DNA of 36,810 bases. Source: Thomasclavelia sp. Lineage in GTDB: Bacteria; Bacillota_I; Bacilli_A; Erysipelotrichales; Coprobacillaceae. Position 1 is the stretch's first letter; every line of letters begins with the position of its first letter. The translations under genes were made by a program, and so were the position numbers. The notes below the pieces were generated by a model. That model saw nothing but the letters and a program-made list of their open reading frames with translations. It ran no database searches and was not told where the DNA came from. Of this stretch, positions 1 through 10,100 are shown piece after piece. The DNA is taken from the NCBI GenBank assembly GCA_028749475.1, contig JAQVWN010000017.1, positions 1 through 36,810 on the forward strand, written 5' to 3'.

Positions 1-9
1 GAGTAATCA

Positions 10-1323
10 TTATCTTTTTCTTATTATAAAGGAAACTCCATTATCTTTATTAATAGCTTCAATATTATAGCCATACATTGTAACTGTTTTATGAACAATA
101 GAAAGTCCTAAACCAAATTCTCCTTTTGATCCTTTACGATATGGTTCAAATAGTTGTTTAGTTAATGCTTCATCAATTGGTTCTCCATCGTTATGTATTT
201 CTAAATAACCATCTTTTAGTATAATGATTATTTCTTCTTTAACATATCGATAAGCATTTTCCAAAATGTTTTCTAAACAAATACGCCAGTGTTCATCAAC
301 ACCTTTAAAGTTTATTTCATCACCTTTAAAATCAATATTTATTTCTGGATGCATTACTGTAAATTGTTCTTTAATATCACTGATTAAATCAAACATATTT
401 GTTTGACTATCACAGTCTTCATCAGACAAATAATCTAGTCTATTTAAATATAGTAAGGTTCTAACTTTATCATTTAATCGATCAGCATTATCAAGTATTA
501 CATCTAATGAAGCATCTTTATCTCCATAAGGATATACTCCATCTTTAACCGATTGGGTATAGGTCTTAATTAAAGCAATAGGAGTTTTTAAATCATGAGA
601 AATATTATGAATCATTTCTTCTTTGATTTTTGATTGGTTGTCCAATTCTTCTTTCATATCAACTAAAGACGTCGCTAAAGAACCAATCTCATCATGTCTG
701 TTAATTTTTAACGTAGCATCTTTACCTTCTTTAATGGCTTTAATATAGTTTTCTATTTTCTTTAAAGGGCTTATTGTAAATAAGATAAAGATGAACATAA
801 CTAGACCAACTCCGGCTAGAAGTCCATATAAAACACTTATAATTTGTTGGTTAACTGTTGTAGCTAGTTTATCAGAATAATCTGAATACATAACTGATAT
901 TAAGTAAGTATTATCATCTTCTTTAGTAATTCGATAAAAGATTGTTTGATCTGACACTTCACCGGTTGATTCAATATACTTCTTATCATAGTTCACACAT
1001 TTTGCTAGGTCATATTGATATGCAGAATAAAATTCTTGAGACAAACGATTTGGCATATCTGTCATGACAGATGTAATATAGTTGTCTTGAAGATTATATT
1101 CATAGTGATAGATGAATTTATCACTTTTAGCCTTTGAGTAGTTACCATAATTTATATAATTCTTTTGGGCATCTTCAAGGGTAGAGTAAGACTCATCGGC
1201 TACAATAGAATTTAAATTTTTATTAACTATGGGAGTAACGACAAATATAACTGCGATGAATAGTACCAAAAAGATTAAAGCCAGTTGAGCTAATAATGAA
1301 AATCTCTTCTTTTTTATACTCAT
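10..1323 (-). CDS. Membrane sensor histidine kinase of a two-component system
   Basis: This 437-residue protein has the full sensor-kinase layout. There is a first membrane segment at about residues 11-33, an extracytoplasmic sensor region of about 125 residues, a second membrane segment at about 161-184, and a HAMP-like linker to about 235. The dimerisation helix carries HNISHDLKTP, with the phospho-accepting His at 243. The ATP-binding domain has an N box at 351-360 (ENILENAYRY), a G1-like NDGEP at 378-382 and a G2 GLGLS at 404-408. It is expected to autophosphorylate and pass phosphate to the regulator encoded immediately upstream. The start codon shares one base with the regulator's stop (TAATG), so the pair is probably translationally coupled. 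The sensor region matches no ligand domain I can name, so the signal is unknown. The gene is complete. Confidence 0.95.
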   Translation of the reverse strand: MSIKKKRFSLLAQLALIFLVLFIAVIFVVTPIVNKNLNSIVADESYSTLEDAQKNYINYGNYSKAKSDKFIYHYEYNLQDNYITSVMTDMPNRLSQEFYSAYQYDLAKCVNYDKKYIESTGEVSDQTIFYRITKEDDNTYLISVMYSDYSDKLATTVNQQIISVLYGLLAGVGLVMFIFILFTISPLKKIENYIKAIKEGKDATLKINRHDEIGSLATSLVDMKEELDNQSKIKEEMIHNISHDLKTPIALIKTYTQSVKDGVYPYGDKDASLDVILDNADRLNDKVRTLLYLNRLDYLSDEDCDSQTNMFDLISDIKEQFTVMHPEINIDFKGDEINFKGVDEHWRICLENILENAYRYVKEEIIIILKDGYLEIHNDGEPIDEALTKQLFEPYRKGSKGEFGLGLSIVHKTVTMYGYNIEAINKDNGVSFIIRKR

Positions 1324-1976
1324 TAGTCTAAACGATAACCAAATCCATAAATAGTTCTAATATTTATTTCTGGCATCTTTTTTCTTAGTCTTCTTAAAGT
1401 ATCATCAACAACTCGATCGCTACCAAAATAGTTTTCATCCCAAACTTTACTTAAAACTTGCTCCCTTGAAATAGCGATACCTTTATTTGATACAAAATAC
1501 ACCAATAGTTCATACTCTTTAGTAGTAAGTACTACTTCATTACCAGCAAAGAACACTCTTCTTTTTTCTAAGTCTATTGTATATCCATCTATTTCTAGTT
1601 TAGTAGGATCATCATATGCTCTTTTAAGTAAATTAGATATTCTAAGAATAACTTCTTTGATATTAAAAGGCTTAGTTATATAATCATCAGAACCTTTTTC
1701 TAAGCCAAGGATTCGATCAAATTCTTGATCACGCGCTGACATAAATATAATTGGCATCTTTGGTTTAGATTCTTTAATTCGATTAAATAAATCAAAACCT
1801 GATTCTTCATCTAACATAATATCTACTAACCATAAATGGACATCATCGTCCTTATGTCTTAAAGCTTCCGCGTATGTATAAAAAGAAAATACTTGATATC
1901 CTTCCTTTTCTAAATATGTTCTTAATAAATCATTTAAATTCTTTTCATCATCTATTATATTGATTTTAAATTTCAT
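1323..1976 (-). CDS. OmpR/PhoB-family DNA-binding response regulator
   Basis: The protein is 217 residues from the preferred start. The receiver domain (about 1-118) has the acidic pair D9/D10, the phospho-accepting D52 (in LVDIML), S80 and K102 (TKPF). The C-terminal winged helix (about 125-217) contains the recognition region RVVDDTLRRLRKK and ends in the typical YGFGYRL. A GTG further upstream at 1985 is in frame, but it lies inside the Shine-Dalgarno AGAGGTGAG. The ATG at 1976, about four bases downstream of that site, is therefore the better start. It partners the sensor kinase that overlaps its stop codon. The gene follows glmM but is separated from it by a hairpin terminator, so it may be partly uncoupled from the cdaA operon. 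The regulon is not evident. Confidence 0.94.
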   Translation of the reverse strand: MKFKINIIDDEKNLNDLLRTYLEKEGYQVFSFYTYAEALRHKDDDVHLWLVDIMLDEESGFDLFNRIKESKPKMPIIFMSARDQEFDRILGLEKGSDDYITKPFNIKEVILRISNLLKRAYDDPTKLEIDGYTIDLEKRRVFFAGNEVVLTTKEYELLVYFVSNKGIAISREQVLSKVWDENYFGSDRVVDDTLRRLRKKMPEINIRTIYGFGYRLD

Positions 1977-1980
1977 TCTT

Positions 1981-1989
1981 CTCACCTCT
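1981..1989 (-). promoter_or_regulatory. Ribosome binding site that fixes the response-regulator start
   Basis: On the minus strand this reads AGAGGTGAG. It contains the in-frame GTG that would otherwise be the longest start, which argues for initiation at the ATG at 1976. Confidence 0.7.
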
Positions 1990-2000
1990 ATTCTATATTA

Positions 2001-2031
2001 TAAAAAATATTGCCATAATATATGGCAATAT
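2001..2031 (-). terminator. Intrinsic terminator after glmM
   Basis: A perfect 10-base-pair stem (ATATTGCCAT with ATGGCAATAT, 2007-2016 and 2022-2031) with a five-base loop is followed on the minus strand by a U-run. It lies between the glmM stop and the response-regulator ribosome binding site. It should end or reduce transcription of the cdaA-cdaR-glmM operon before the two-component genes. Confidence 0.75.
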
Positions 2032-2049
2032 TGTGTGACATTGTGTTAA

Positions 2050-3408
2050 TTATCTTTTTATTACTAATCCTTGTTCGTTCATGACAGTAACAATGTCTTT
2101 AACTTTTTGAGCACATAATTGATCTGTACCGGCTTCAACCATTACTCTTATTACTGGTTCAGTTCCAGATTCTCTTACTAATACTCTTCCTTCAGTGCCA
2201 AGTTCTTCTTCAACTTTTTCTACCGCTTTAATAACTGCAGGGTTTTCTCTAGCCTCTTTTTTATCGCGAACAGGGACGTTTTGCATAAGTTGTGGGTAAA
2301 TTCTTACTTCTTCAGTTAAAGCAGCAAGAGTAGTCTTAGATTCAATAACAGCTTCCATTACTTTAAGTGAAGTTAAAATTCCATCTCCGGTAGTTGCATG
2401 TTTAGAAAAGATGATATGACCTGATTGCTCTCCACCAAGACAGAAACCATTTTTAACCATGTTTTCATTAACATATTTATCACCAACAGCAGTTTTTTCA
2501 TAATCAATACCTATTTTATCAAAGGCTTTATACAAACCAAGATTTGACATAATAGTTGTAACAACTGTATTACCTTCTAATTCATTATGTTCTTTTAAAT
2601 ATTTACCACATACATACATGATAAGATCACCATCAACTACGCGACCAAATTCATCAACAGCTATACATCTATCAGCATCTCCGTCATAAGCAAATCCAAT
2701 ATCTAATGCATTTTCACGGACATATTGTTGTAATACTTCAATATGAGTAGATCCACAATTAGTATTAATATTTAAACCATCAGGTCGATCATTAATAACA
2801 TATGTTTTAGCTCCTAAAGCATCGAACACTGCTTTAGCGATACTTGAACTACTACCATTAGCACAGTCTAATCCGACTCTAAAGTTTTTAAAAGCTCTAG
2901 TTGGAATTGACATTAAATATCCAATATAACGATTACGTCCAACTGAATAATCTAAAGCACATCCAATATTATCTTTAGTAGCGAAAGGAATTTCATCAAT
3001 TTCACCATCAATATATTTTTCAATTAGATTTTCTACTTTAGCGTCCATCTTATGTCCATTACTATCAAGTAGTTTAATTCCATTATCATGATATGGATTG
3101 TGAGAAGCACTAATCATAATTCCACAATCAAAACCATCGCTTCTTACAATATAAGAAACTGAAGGTGTTGTCGTAACATGTAAAAGTGAAACATCAGCTC
3201 CACTGGCTGTTAAACCAGCAACTAAAGCATATTCAAACATGTAAGAACTTCTTCTTGTATCTTTTCCAATTACAACATTAGCTTTATCTTTAGCTCCTTG
3301 TTGAGAAAAATACCAACCAACATAACGTCCTACTTTATACGCATGTTCAACAGTCAAATCTACGTTAGCTTCTCCTCTAAAACCATCTGTACCAAAATAT
3401 TTACCCAT
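2050..3408 (-). CDS. glmM: Phosphoglucosamine mutase GlmM
   Basis: GlmM interconverts glucosamine-6-phosphate and glucosamine-1-phosphate, the step leading to UDP-GlcNAc and peptidoglycan. At 452 residues it has the family's usual length. Visible motifs in order are the N-terminal KYFGTDGFRG, the active-site phosphoserine loop SASHNP (S102), the Mg-binding DGDAD (242-246), the sugar-binding GGEQSGH (325-331) and the C-terminal phosphate loop RESGTEP. The start has a TAGGAG site nine bases upstream and lies 9 bases after cdaR. It is the third gene of the conserved cdaA-cdaR-glmM operon. In other Firmicutes GlmM binds and inhibits CdaA, so wall-precursor supply and c-di-AMP level are tied together. 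Confidence 0.97.
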   Translation of the reverse strand: MGKYFGTDGFRGEANVDLTVEHAYKVGRYVGWYFSQQGAKDKANVVIGKDTRRSSYMFEYALVAGLTASGADVSLLHVTTTPSVSYIVRSDGFDCGIMISASHNPYHDNGIKLLDSNGHKMDAKVENLIEKYIDGEIDEIPFATKDNIGCALDYSVGRNRYIGYLMSIPTRAFKNFRVGLDCANGSSSSIAKAVFDALGAKTYVINDRPDGLNINTNCGSTHIEVLQQYVRENALDIGFAYDGDADRCIAVDEFGRVVDGDLIMYVCGKYLKEHNELEGNTVVTTIMSNLGLYKAFDKIGIDYEKTAVGDKYVNENMVKNGFCLGGEQSGHIIFSKHATTGDGILTSLKVMEAVIESKTTLAALTEEVRIYPQLMQNVPVRDKKEARENPAVIKAVEKVEEELGTEGRVLVRESGTEPVIRVMVEAGTDQLCAQKVKDIVTVMNEQGLVIKR

Positions 3409-3417
3409 AATTTTCTC

Positions 3418-4815
3418 CTATTTTTTTCTTATTCTAACTGTTACTGAAGCACTTGAATTAATCACAATTGAAAGTGAATTGTTTGTTGGTGTTGTAACAT
3501 GTACTTCAAACGATCTACTTGTTGCCTTACTTTCATCACAATCAATGTAACATTTTATATCATCATTGGTTAAACTATTTACTACTTCTCCTACTCCAGT
3601 AATAGTCACCTGAGCTTTTGAAGAAACAGTTCCACTGTATCCACTATAAGTATTAGTCGCCTCAATATCTAGACTATTAAACACTTTAGTAGTATTAGCC
3701 TGAGCTATTTCTAGTTGAGCATCTACTGTTTCATATTCTAATTTATTTACACTATCAGGTTTAACTAATTTTAAACCTTTAAGAGAAACACTTGATGATA
3801 GATTAGATAAATCTACACTAACTGGAATACTAGTTATCTTATCTAAATCAGATTTATCCCCATAAATCTTAACCTTTTCTTCACTAAATTCAATACTTTT
3901 TACGCCATACCCTTCAATACAACTGTTTTTATAATCAGCAAGCAAAGGAACCGACTTAGAATATGAAGATACTGTACAATCGACAGTGGCTCTTTTAGGA
4001 ATAATATCAACATTCAATTTTTTACCAGAGCGATCATATGCCACAATCTTAGAAGATTGTTGGAATGAATTAGTTACACCATCTAAATCTACTAAAGCAA
4101 CTACTTGATATACTTTATCGATACTCTCTTGAGCTCCGGAAACTTCAACTTTTTTATGATTAATGTTATTAACAGCGACAGAGTATTTAGAATCCATCTT
4201 TGATTGATGAATAAACTTATAACCAAGTTCAAAAGTTTTTGTGACCTTTTGCGTTAGTTTAATGGTAACTGTTTGAGGTTTTATTAAGACTTCTAAATCA
4301 TCAGGAAAATCTTTAGCTTTTAATTCTACTGTATGTTCTCCTTCATTTAAACCTGAACAATCAACATAAACTGAATAACTCTTAGATAGTTTTAATGAAG
4401 ATATATCAACTGAATTTCCTATCACTCCAACATTAACACTATCAGGAAGTCCAGAAATAGAATAATCACTTTCTAGCCCTTCTACTTCAACTGGAACATT
4501 TTTTAAATAATCTCCAGTATTAGGTGATGCAAATAAAGAACTAAAAGAACCACCAGTAACACTAAATAGTAAAATCATCGCTAGTAACAATGATAGAATT
4601 TTAATTGAAAACTTTGATTGTAACATCTTATCTAAAAGAGTATTAAACCAATTCACTACTCGCAATATTACCCCCGTAACACTTTGAGCTAATTTTTGAT
4701 CATGATGAACTTGTTTTTTTTCATTTGTCGAAGAATCATCAGTCTTTTTTTCTTTGTTTACAACATTCAAAAAGAAGTCAGTTGTTGATTCAGAACGTTT
4801 TTCTTTCTTACTCAT
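3418..4815 (-). CDS. cdaR: CdaR (YbbR-domain) regulator of the diadenylate cyclase
   Basis: The protein is 465 residues from the preferred start. It has a hydrophilic cytoplasmic N terminus of about 68 residues, longer than in Bacillus, then one membrane segment at about 70-88. An extracytoplasmic part of about 370 residues follows, made of repeated beta-rich YbbR modules (recurring pattern of PxxVxVxxxxxxLxxI). It modulates CdaA activity at the membrane. Alternative in-frame ATGs lie at 4839 and 4821. The ATG at 4815 forms ATGAGTAA with the cdaA stop (8-base overlap) and has AAGAAGGTG just upstream, so I prefer it. The sequence diverges fast outside the structural pattern, as is usual for this family; the identification rests on the fold pattern plus the operon context. 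Confidence 0.92.
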   Translation of the reverse strand: MSKKEKRSESTTDFFLNVVNKEKKTDDSSTNEKKQVHHDQKLAQSVTGVILRVVNWFNTLLDKMLQSKFSIKILSLLLAMILLFSVTGGSFSSLFASPNTGDYLKNVPVEVEGLESDYSISGLPDSVNVGVIGNSVDISSLKLSKSYSVYVDCSGLNEGEHTVELKAKDFPDDLEVLIKPQTVTIKLTQKVTKTFELGYKFIHQSKMDSKYSVAVNNINHKKVEVSGAQESIDKVYQVVALVDLDGVTNSFQQSSKIVAYDRSGKKLNVDIIPKRATVDCTVSSYSKSVPLLADYKNSCIEGYGVKSIEFSEEKVKIYGDKSDLDKITSIPVSVDLSNLSSSVSLKGLKLVKPDSVNKLEYETVDAQLEIAQANTTKVFNSLDIEATNTYSGYSGTVSSKAQVTITGVGEVVNSLTNDDIKCYIDCDESKATSRSFEVHVTTPTNNSLSIVINSSASVTVRIRKK

Positions 4816-5611
4816 CAGCATCACCTTCTTCATTGTCATACCATCTTAACTCTCTTACTAAATTTGCTTTAACTTCTTGACGAGGAATTTTAGTTAATTT
4901 CCCATCAATTGCAAAAGAGATAGTACCAGTTTCTTCAGATACAACGACAGTTAAAGCATCAGTTACTTCGCTAATACCTAAAGCTGCTCTATGTCTAGCT
5001 CCATATAAAGGAGAAAGTTCTTGTTTAGTTGGTGGAAAAAAAGCGGCAGCACAAACAATTCTATTATCACATATAATAGCTGCGCCATCATGAAGCGGAG
5101 TTCCTTCCCAAAAAATAGTATTAAATAATTCTGATTTAATGTCAGCGTTTATTTTTGTACCTGTATTTATATAATCCATTAGGGATTGTTTTCTTTCAAA
5201 TGTTATTAAAGCACCTGTTTGTGTTTCAGATAATTTAGTTATAGCATCAACCAATTCATCCATAATGTATTCTTTTTCATTGTCAGATAAATTGTTTTTA
5301 TGTTCAACATTAGTACGTCCCATTTTTTCTAATAATGCTCTAATTTCAGGTTGGAAAATAACTACTATTGCAACTATTCCCCAAGTCATTACTGTATCTA
5401 CTAAATAGCTCATAGCAGTAAGTCCAAATAAACTAGTAATTAGTTTTAAAACTAACACTAAAAGGATTCCTTTAAATAATTGCATAGTACGCATATTTTG
5501 TTTAACCATTGAAATTAAAAGGTATAAGACATACCAAACTAAGGCAAGGTCAATTATTGTTCTAATAACATTAATGAATAGTCCCCACGAAATTGTAATT
5601 GCACCAATCAT
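4808..5611 (-). CDS. cdaA: Membrane diadenylate cyclase CdaA (c-di-AMP synthase)
   Basis: CdaA makes cyclic di-AMP from two ATP, a signal for potassium and osmolyte homeostasis and cell-wall integrity in Firmicutes. The 267-residue protein has three membrane helices in the first 90 residues. A cytoplasmic DAC domain (about 105-260) follows, with the catalytic DGA (175-177) and RHR (206-208, in GARHRAALG). The usual motif context is GTRHRAALG, so Thr to Ala is a minor variation. It is the first gene of the operon; an extended -10 promoter lies 25 bases upstream. The ribosome binding site is weak (AGTAGG). Confidence 0.97.
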   Translation of the reverse strand: MIGAITISWGLFINVIRTIIDLALVWYVLYLLISMVKQNMRTMQLFKGILLVLVLKLITSLFGLTAMSYLVDTVMTWGIVAIVVIFQPEIRALLEKMGRTNVEHKNNLSDNEKEYIMDELVDAITKLSETQTGALITFERKQSLMDYINTGTKINADIKSELFNTIFWEGTPLHDGAAIICDNRIVCAAAFFPPTKQELSPLYGARHRAALGISEVTDALTVVVSEETGTISFAIDGKLTKIPRQEVKANLVRELRWYDNEEGDADE

Positions 5612-5635
5612 ATTTTATACCTACTTTCTTTTTCC

Positions 5636-5644
5636 ATTATACCA
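5636..5644 (-). promoter_or_regulatory. Extended -10 promoter of the cdaA-cdaR-glmM operon
   Basis: On the minus strand TGGTATAAT is a perfect extended -10 (TGn plus TATAAT). The -35 position at the normal spacing is only T-rich, which fits an extended -10 promoter. It sits just downstream of the gltD terminator and 25 bases before the cdaA start. Confidence 0.65.
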
Positions 5645-5675
5645 TTCAAACCACTAACAAAAAAGAAATATATAA

Positions 5676-5705
5676 GTAAAAAGAGATTACATAATTGTAA
5701 TCTCT
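5676..5705 (-). terminator. Intrinsic terminator of the gltBD operon
   Basis: A perfect 10-base-pair stem (AGAGATTACA with TGTAATCTCT) and a TAAT loop, followed on the minus strand by TTTTTAC. It begins six bases after the gltD stop codon. Confidence 0.85.
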
Positions 5706-5710
5706 TAATA

Positions 5711-7183
5711 TTATAAATTGGAAAATCCCATTAATTCTTCATCAACTGCTTTAGCTACTTCTCGACCTTCTCTAATAGCCCATACTACTAATGATTGTCC
5801 TCGACGCATATCACCAGCGACATATATTTTCTTTTGAGAAGTTAAATAGTTAGTATCTAACACATTACCTCTTGGAGTAGTTTTAACATTAAATGCTTTT
5901 AACACTTCTTCTTCTGCTCCAATGAACCCGGCTGCAATAAGAACTAAATCAGCTTTTATTTTCTTTTCACTACCTTTAACTTCTTCCATTGAAAACTTTC
6001 CATCAGTTACTTTAGGTTCTAAAGAAATAAGTTCAATTTCTTTAACATTATTATCTTTATCTAAGATAAATTCTTTTACTGTTGTTTGATAAATTCTAGG
6101 ATCTTTTTTAAAGACAGCGATAGATTCATTTTGACCATAATCTGTCTTTTTAATCATTGGCCATTCAGGCCAAGGATTTTCCTTCTTTCTAGATAATGGT
6201 GGTTCAGGCATCATTTCTAGTTGAGTGACACTTTTACATCCAAGTCTAATTGCTGAACCAACACAATCATTACCAGTGTCTCCTCCACCAATAACAACTA
6301 CATTCATATCTTTAGTCTTAGGATATGCCTTGTCTTCAAGATTTGAATTAAGTAAAGACTTAGTAACACTAGTTAGATAGTCAACTGCAAAGTAAATACC
6401 TTTTCCTTCTCTTCCCTTAGCGTTAATATCACGAGCTTTTTTACTTCCACAAGCTAGAATTAAAGAATCAAATTCTTTTAATAATTTATCTACTGCTTTT
6501 TTAGTATTTATATTTTCATTACATTTAAAAGTAATTCCACTTTCTTCCATTAATTTAATTCTTCGATCAACGATATTTTTTTCTAACTTCATATTAGGAA
6601 TACCATACATTAATAAACCACCTGGTTTATCATCTCTTTCAAAGACTGTAACATTGTATCCTCTTCTATTAAGTTGATCAGCTGCTGCAAGGCCAGATGG
6701 CCCAGAACCAACAATAGCAATTGATTTATCAATTCTAGTATTTGGTGTATTAGGGGCAATCCAACCAGCTTTAAAAGCTGTTTCAATTATTTCATGTTCA
6801 TTTTCTCTTACTGATACTGGATCTGTATCTTGTCCACAGGTACAAGCTGCTTCACATAAAGCTGGACATACTCGAGATGTAAATTCAGGAAAATTATTGG
6901 TTTTTAGAAGTCTTTTAACTGCTTCTTTATAATTTCCCCGATAAACTAAATCATTCCATTCAGGAACTAAATTATTTAGTGGACATCCAGATGTTTTACC
7001 CATTAAATCTTTCCCTGATTGACAAAATGGAACTCCACAATCCATACATCTAGCTGCTTGTTTAGATTGTTCTTCCTTAGAAAGATACTTATGGAATTCA
7101 TTAAAGTTTTTAATTCTTTTTAAGGGTTCTATTTCTTTACTATTTTCACGTTCTATTTCTAAAAATCCTGTTGGTTTTCCCAT
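5711..7183 (-). CDS. gltD: Glutamate synthase (NADPH) small subunit GltD
   Basis: This 490-residue FAD- and Fe-S-containing subunit passes electrons from NADPH to the large subunit for conversion of glutamine plus 2-oxoglutarate to two glutamates. The N-terminal domain carries two cysteine clusters (C46, C49, C54, C67 and C106, C110, C114, C116) for 4Fe-4S centres. The FAD-binding GSGPSG is at 159-164 and the NADPH-binding VIGGGDTG at 297-304. The C-terminal YVAGDMRRGQSLVVWAIREGR is the usual second FAD-contact region. It starts two bases after gltB, and its ribosome binding site lies in the last gltB codons. It is complete and of family-typical length. Confidence 0.97.
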   Translation of the reverse strand: MGKPTGFLEIERENSKEIEPLKRIKNFNEFHKYLSKEEQSKQAARCMDCGVPFCQSGKDLMGKTSGCPLNNLVPEWNDLVYRGNYKEAVKRLLKTNNFPEFTSRVCPALCEAACTCGQDTDPVSVRENEHEIIETAFKAGWIAPNTPNTRIDKSIAIVGSGPSGLAAADQLNRRGYNVTVFERDDKPGGLLMYGIPNMKLEKNIVDRRIKLMEESGITFKCNENINTKKAVDKLLKEFDSLILACGSKKARDINAKGREGKGIYFAVDYLTSVTKSLLNSNLEDKAYPKTKDMNVVVIGGGDTGNDCVGSAIRLGCKSVTQLEMMPEPPLSRKKENPWPEWPMIKKTDYGQNESIAVFKKDPRIYQTTVKEFILDKDNNVKEIELISLEPKVTDGKFSMEEVKGSEKKIKADLVLIAAGFIGAEEEVLKAFNVKTTPRGNVLDTNYLTSQKKIYVAGDMRRGQSLVVWAIREGREVAKAVDEELMGFSNL

Positions 7184-7185
7184 AG

Positions 7186-10100
7186 TTATCTTCCTTTCTT
7201 TAAAGCATTAAACGCTTCAACTTTAGCTTGTTCATCAGTTAGACCTTGTTGTTTGAAATCAGCAATTGATTTCATCATTGCTTTATATTCAAAAGGTATT
7301 ACCTTTTTGAATAATGTTAGATGATGTTCAAAATCATCTAAGATATTTTTAGCTACTTTACTTCCTGTATATTTATAATGTTTTTCAATTAAATCTTTCA
7401 ATTCTTCCTCATCATATTTGGAATGAATTGGGAAGTAATCAACTAAAGATTTATTAATCTTTGAATAGAAAGTATTATGGGGATCATAAATATAGGCATG
7501 TCCACCTGACATTCCAGCAGCGAAGTTACGGCCAGTTTCACCTAAGACAACAACTACTCCCCCTGTCATATATTCTAATCCATGATCTCCTACACCTTCA
7601 ACTACAGCTTTGGCTCCAGAATTACGTACTGCAAATCTTTCACCAGCAATACCATTAATATAGGCTTCTCCACTTGTAGCTCCATATAAGGCAACATTTC
7701 CAATAATAATGTTTTCTTCTGGAACTAAATTAGATCCATCGCTTGGAGACACAATTAATTTACCTCCTGATAAACCTTTTCCAAAGTAATCATTACTGTC
7801 ACCTTTAAGGTTAAGAGTTAACCCTGAAGGAATAAATGCTCCAAAACTTTGTCCTCCGGCTCCATAACAATTTACCTTGTAAGTATCTTCTTTTAATTCA
7901 TTACCACAAGTATTAGTGATTTCACTACCAAACATTGTTCCAAAAGAACGATCGGTATTAGTGATTTCAACATCAATTGTTCCTGGTTTTTTATCTTTCA
8001 ACAATTTAGAGAAGTTCTTTTTAAGAACTGTTGTATCTTTTACTGCATCTAATTTGAAATCATATTTATCTTTTTCATTAAAATGATTATATTTATTTTT
8101 AGCGTATTCACTATCAATTACTCTTGATAAATCAATATTAGTAGAGCCTTCTCTAACTTCTAACAAGTCAGCTCTTCCAACCATTTCATCAATAGTTCTA
8201 AATCCAAGTTGAGCCATATATTCTCTTAACTCTTGAGCAATAAATCTCATAAAGTTTTCAACATATTCTGGTTTTCCTTTAAATCTTTTTCTAAGGATTG
8301 GATTTTGAGTAGCTACTCCAACTGGACATGTATCCAGATTACATACTCTCATCATTACACATCCCATTGTTACAAGAGGAGCAGTTGCAAAGCCATATTC
8401 TTCAGCTCCTAGTAATGTAGCAATAGCAATATCTTTACCACTCATCAGTTTACCATCAGTTTCAATAATGACATGACTTCTTAAGTCATTTTGAATTAAT
8501 GTTTGGTGGGCTTCAGCAAGTCCTAATTCCCAAGGAAGTCCCGCATTATAGACTGAGTTTTTAGGCGCAGCTCCAGTTCCTCCATCATATCCAGAAATAA
8601 GAATTACTTGGCTTCCTGCTTTGGCAACTCCAGCAGCAACAGTTCCAACCCCAGCTTCAGATACTAACTTAACTGAAATTCGAGCTTTATTATTAGCGTT
8701 CTTTAAGTCATATATTAATTGAGCTAAGTCTTCTATTGAATAGATATCATGATGAGGTGGTGGTGAAATTAAAGCAACACCTGGTGTTGAATGTCTAGTT
8801 TTAGCAACCCATGGATAAACTTTCATTGAAGGTAAGTGTCCACCTTCGCCTGGTTTTGCTCCTTGAGCCATTTTAATTTGGATTTCTTTAGCTGAACATA
8901 AGTATTCACTAGTTACCCCAAATCTTCCAGAAGCTACTTGTTTAATAGCTGAACATTTAGAATCACCATTAGCAAGAGGAACGAATCTTTCTGGATCTTC
9001 TCCTCCTTCTCCACTATTAGACTTACCTTTAAGTCTATTCATGGCGATTGCAAGAGTTTCATGAGCTTCTTTAGAAATTGATCCATATGACATTGCTCCA
9101 GTTTTAAATCTTTGAACAATCTTTTCTACTGGTTCTACTTCTTCTAAAGGAATTGATTTGACCTTTTTGAAGGTTAATAATCCTCTAAGAGAAATATCCT
9201 TTTCTTCTTCATTAACCAATTTAGTATATTCTTTAAATAAACTATAATCACCATTTCTAGTTGCTAGTTGTAATGTATGAATAGTTTGAGGATTATATAA
9301 GTGTTTTTCTTTTCCAGAACGGACTTTATGTTCTCCTGATGAATCTAAAGTAATATCTACTGGTAATCCTAATGGATCAAAAACTAAATTATGATGGTAT
9401 TCAACTTCAGCTTCAATATCTTTAATATTTTTTCCTTCTATTCTAGTAATAGTCTTTGGAAAATACTTATCAACAAATTCTTTAGCTAATCCGATAGCTT
9501 CAAAGTTTTGAGAGCCACGATAAGACTGAATAGTTGAAATACCCATTTTAGATGCTATCTTTACTATTCCACTTAAGATACCATGATTATAATCATCCAC
9601 GGCAGCGTAGTAATCTTTATCAAGTAAACCATTGTCAATCATATCAAAGATTGTATCTTGAGCTACATAACCACATATTGCACTTGCTCCATAACCAAGT
9701 AATGTGGCATAGTGATGTACTTCTCTAGGTTCACCTGATTCAATAATTAGAGCCATACTATTTCTTTTTTTAGTTCTTACAAGATATGAGTTTAAGGCTC
9801 CTGTTGCAAGTAAAGAAGGAATTGGTAAGTGATTTTCATCTACTCCTCGATCAGATACAATTATAATATTTGCTCCTTGATTAAAGGCTTTATCTGTTTC
9901 AACGAATAATTTATCTAATGCTTTTTCAAGAGAAGTATTCTTCATATAAATAGAAGATACAGTAGCTACTTTAAATCCTGGTTTTTTAATATTTTTTATT
10001 TTAAGTAAATCAGTATTTGATAATATTGGATGATCTATTTTAAGTAAATGAGCATTACTAGCCTTATCTTTTAACATATTACCATCGCGACCAATATAAA

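Noticed and set aside
1997-2002. TATAAT just upstream of the response-regulator gene
   Set aside because: No -35 at 16-18 bases, and a start there would begin inside the ribosome binding site, leaving no usable leader.
7461-7658. Plus-strand and alternative-frame open frames within gltB
   Set aside because: They overlap the intact 1501-codon gltB, lack ribosome binding sites and show shadow-type composition (His/Leu/Gln or Leu-rich).
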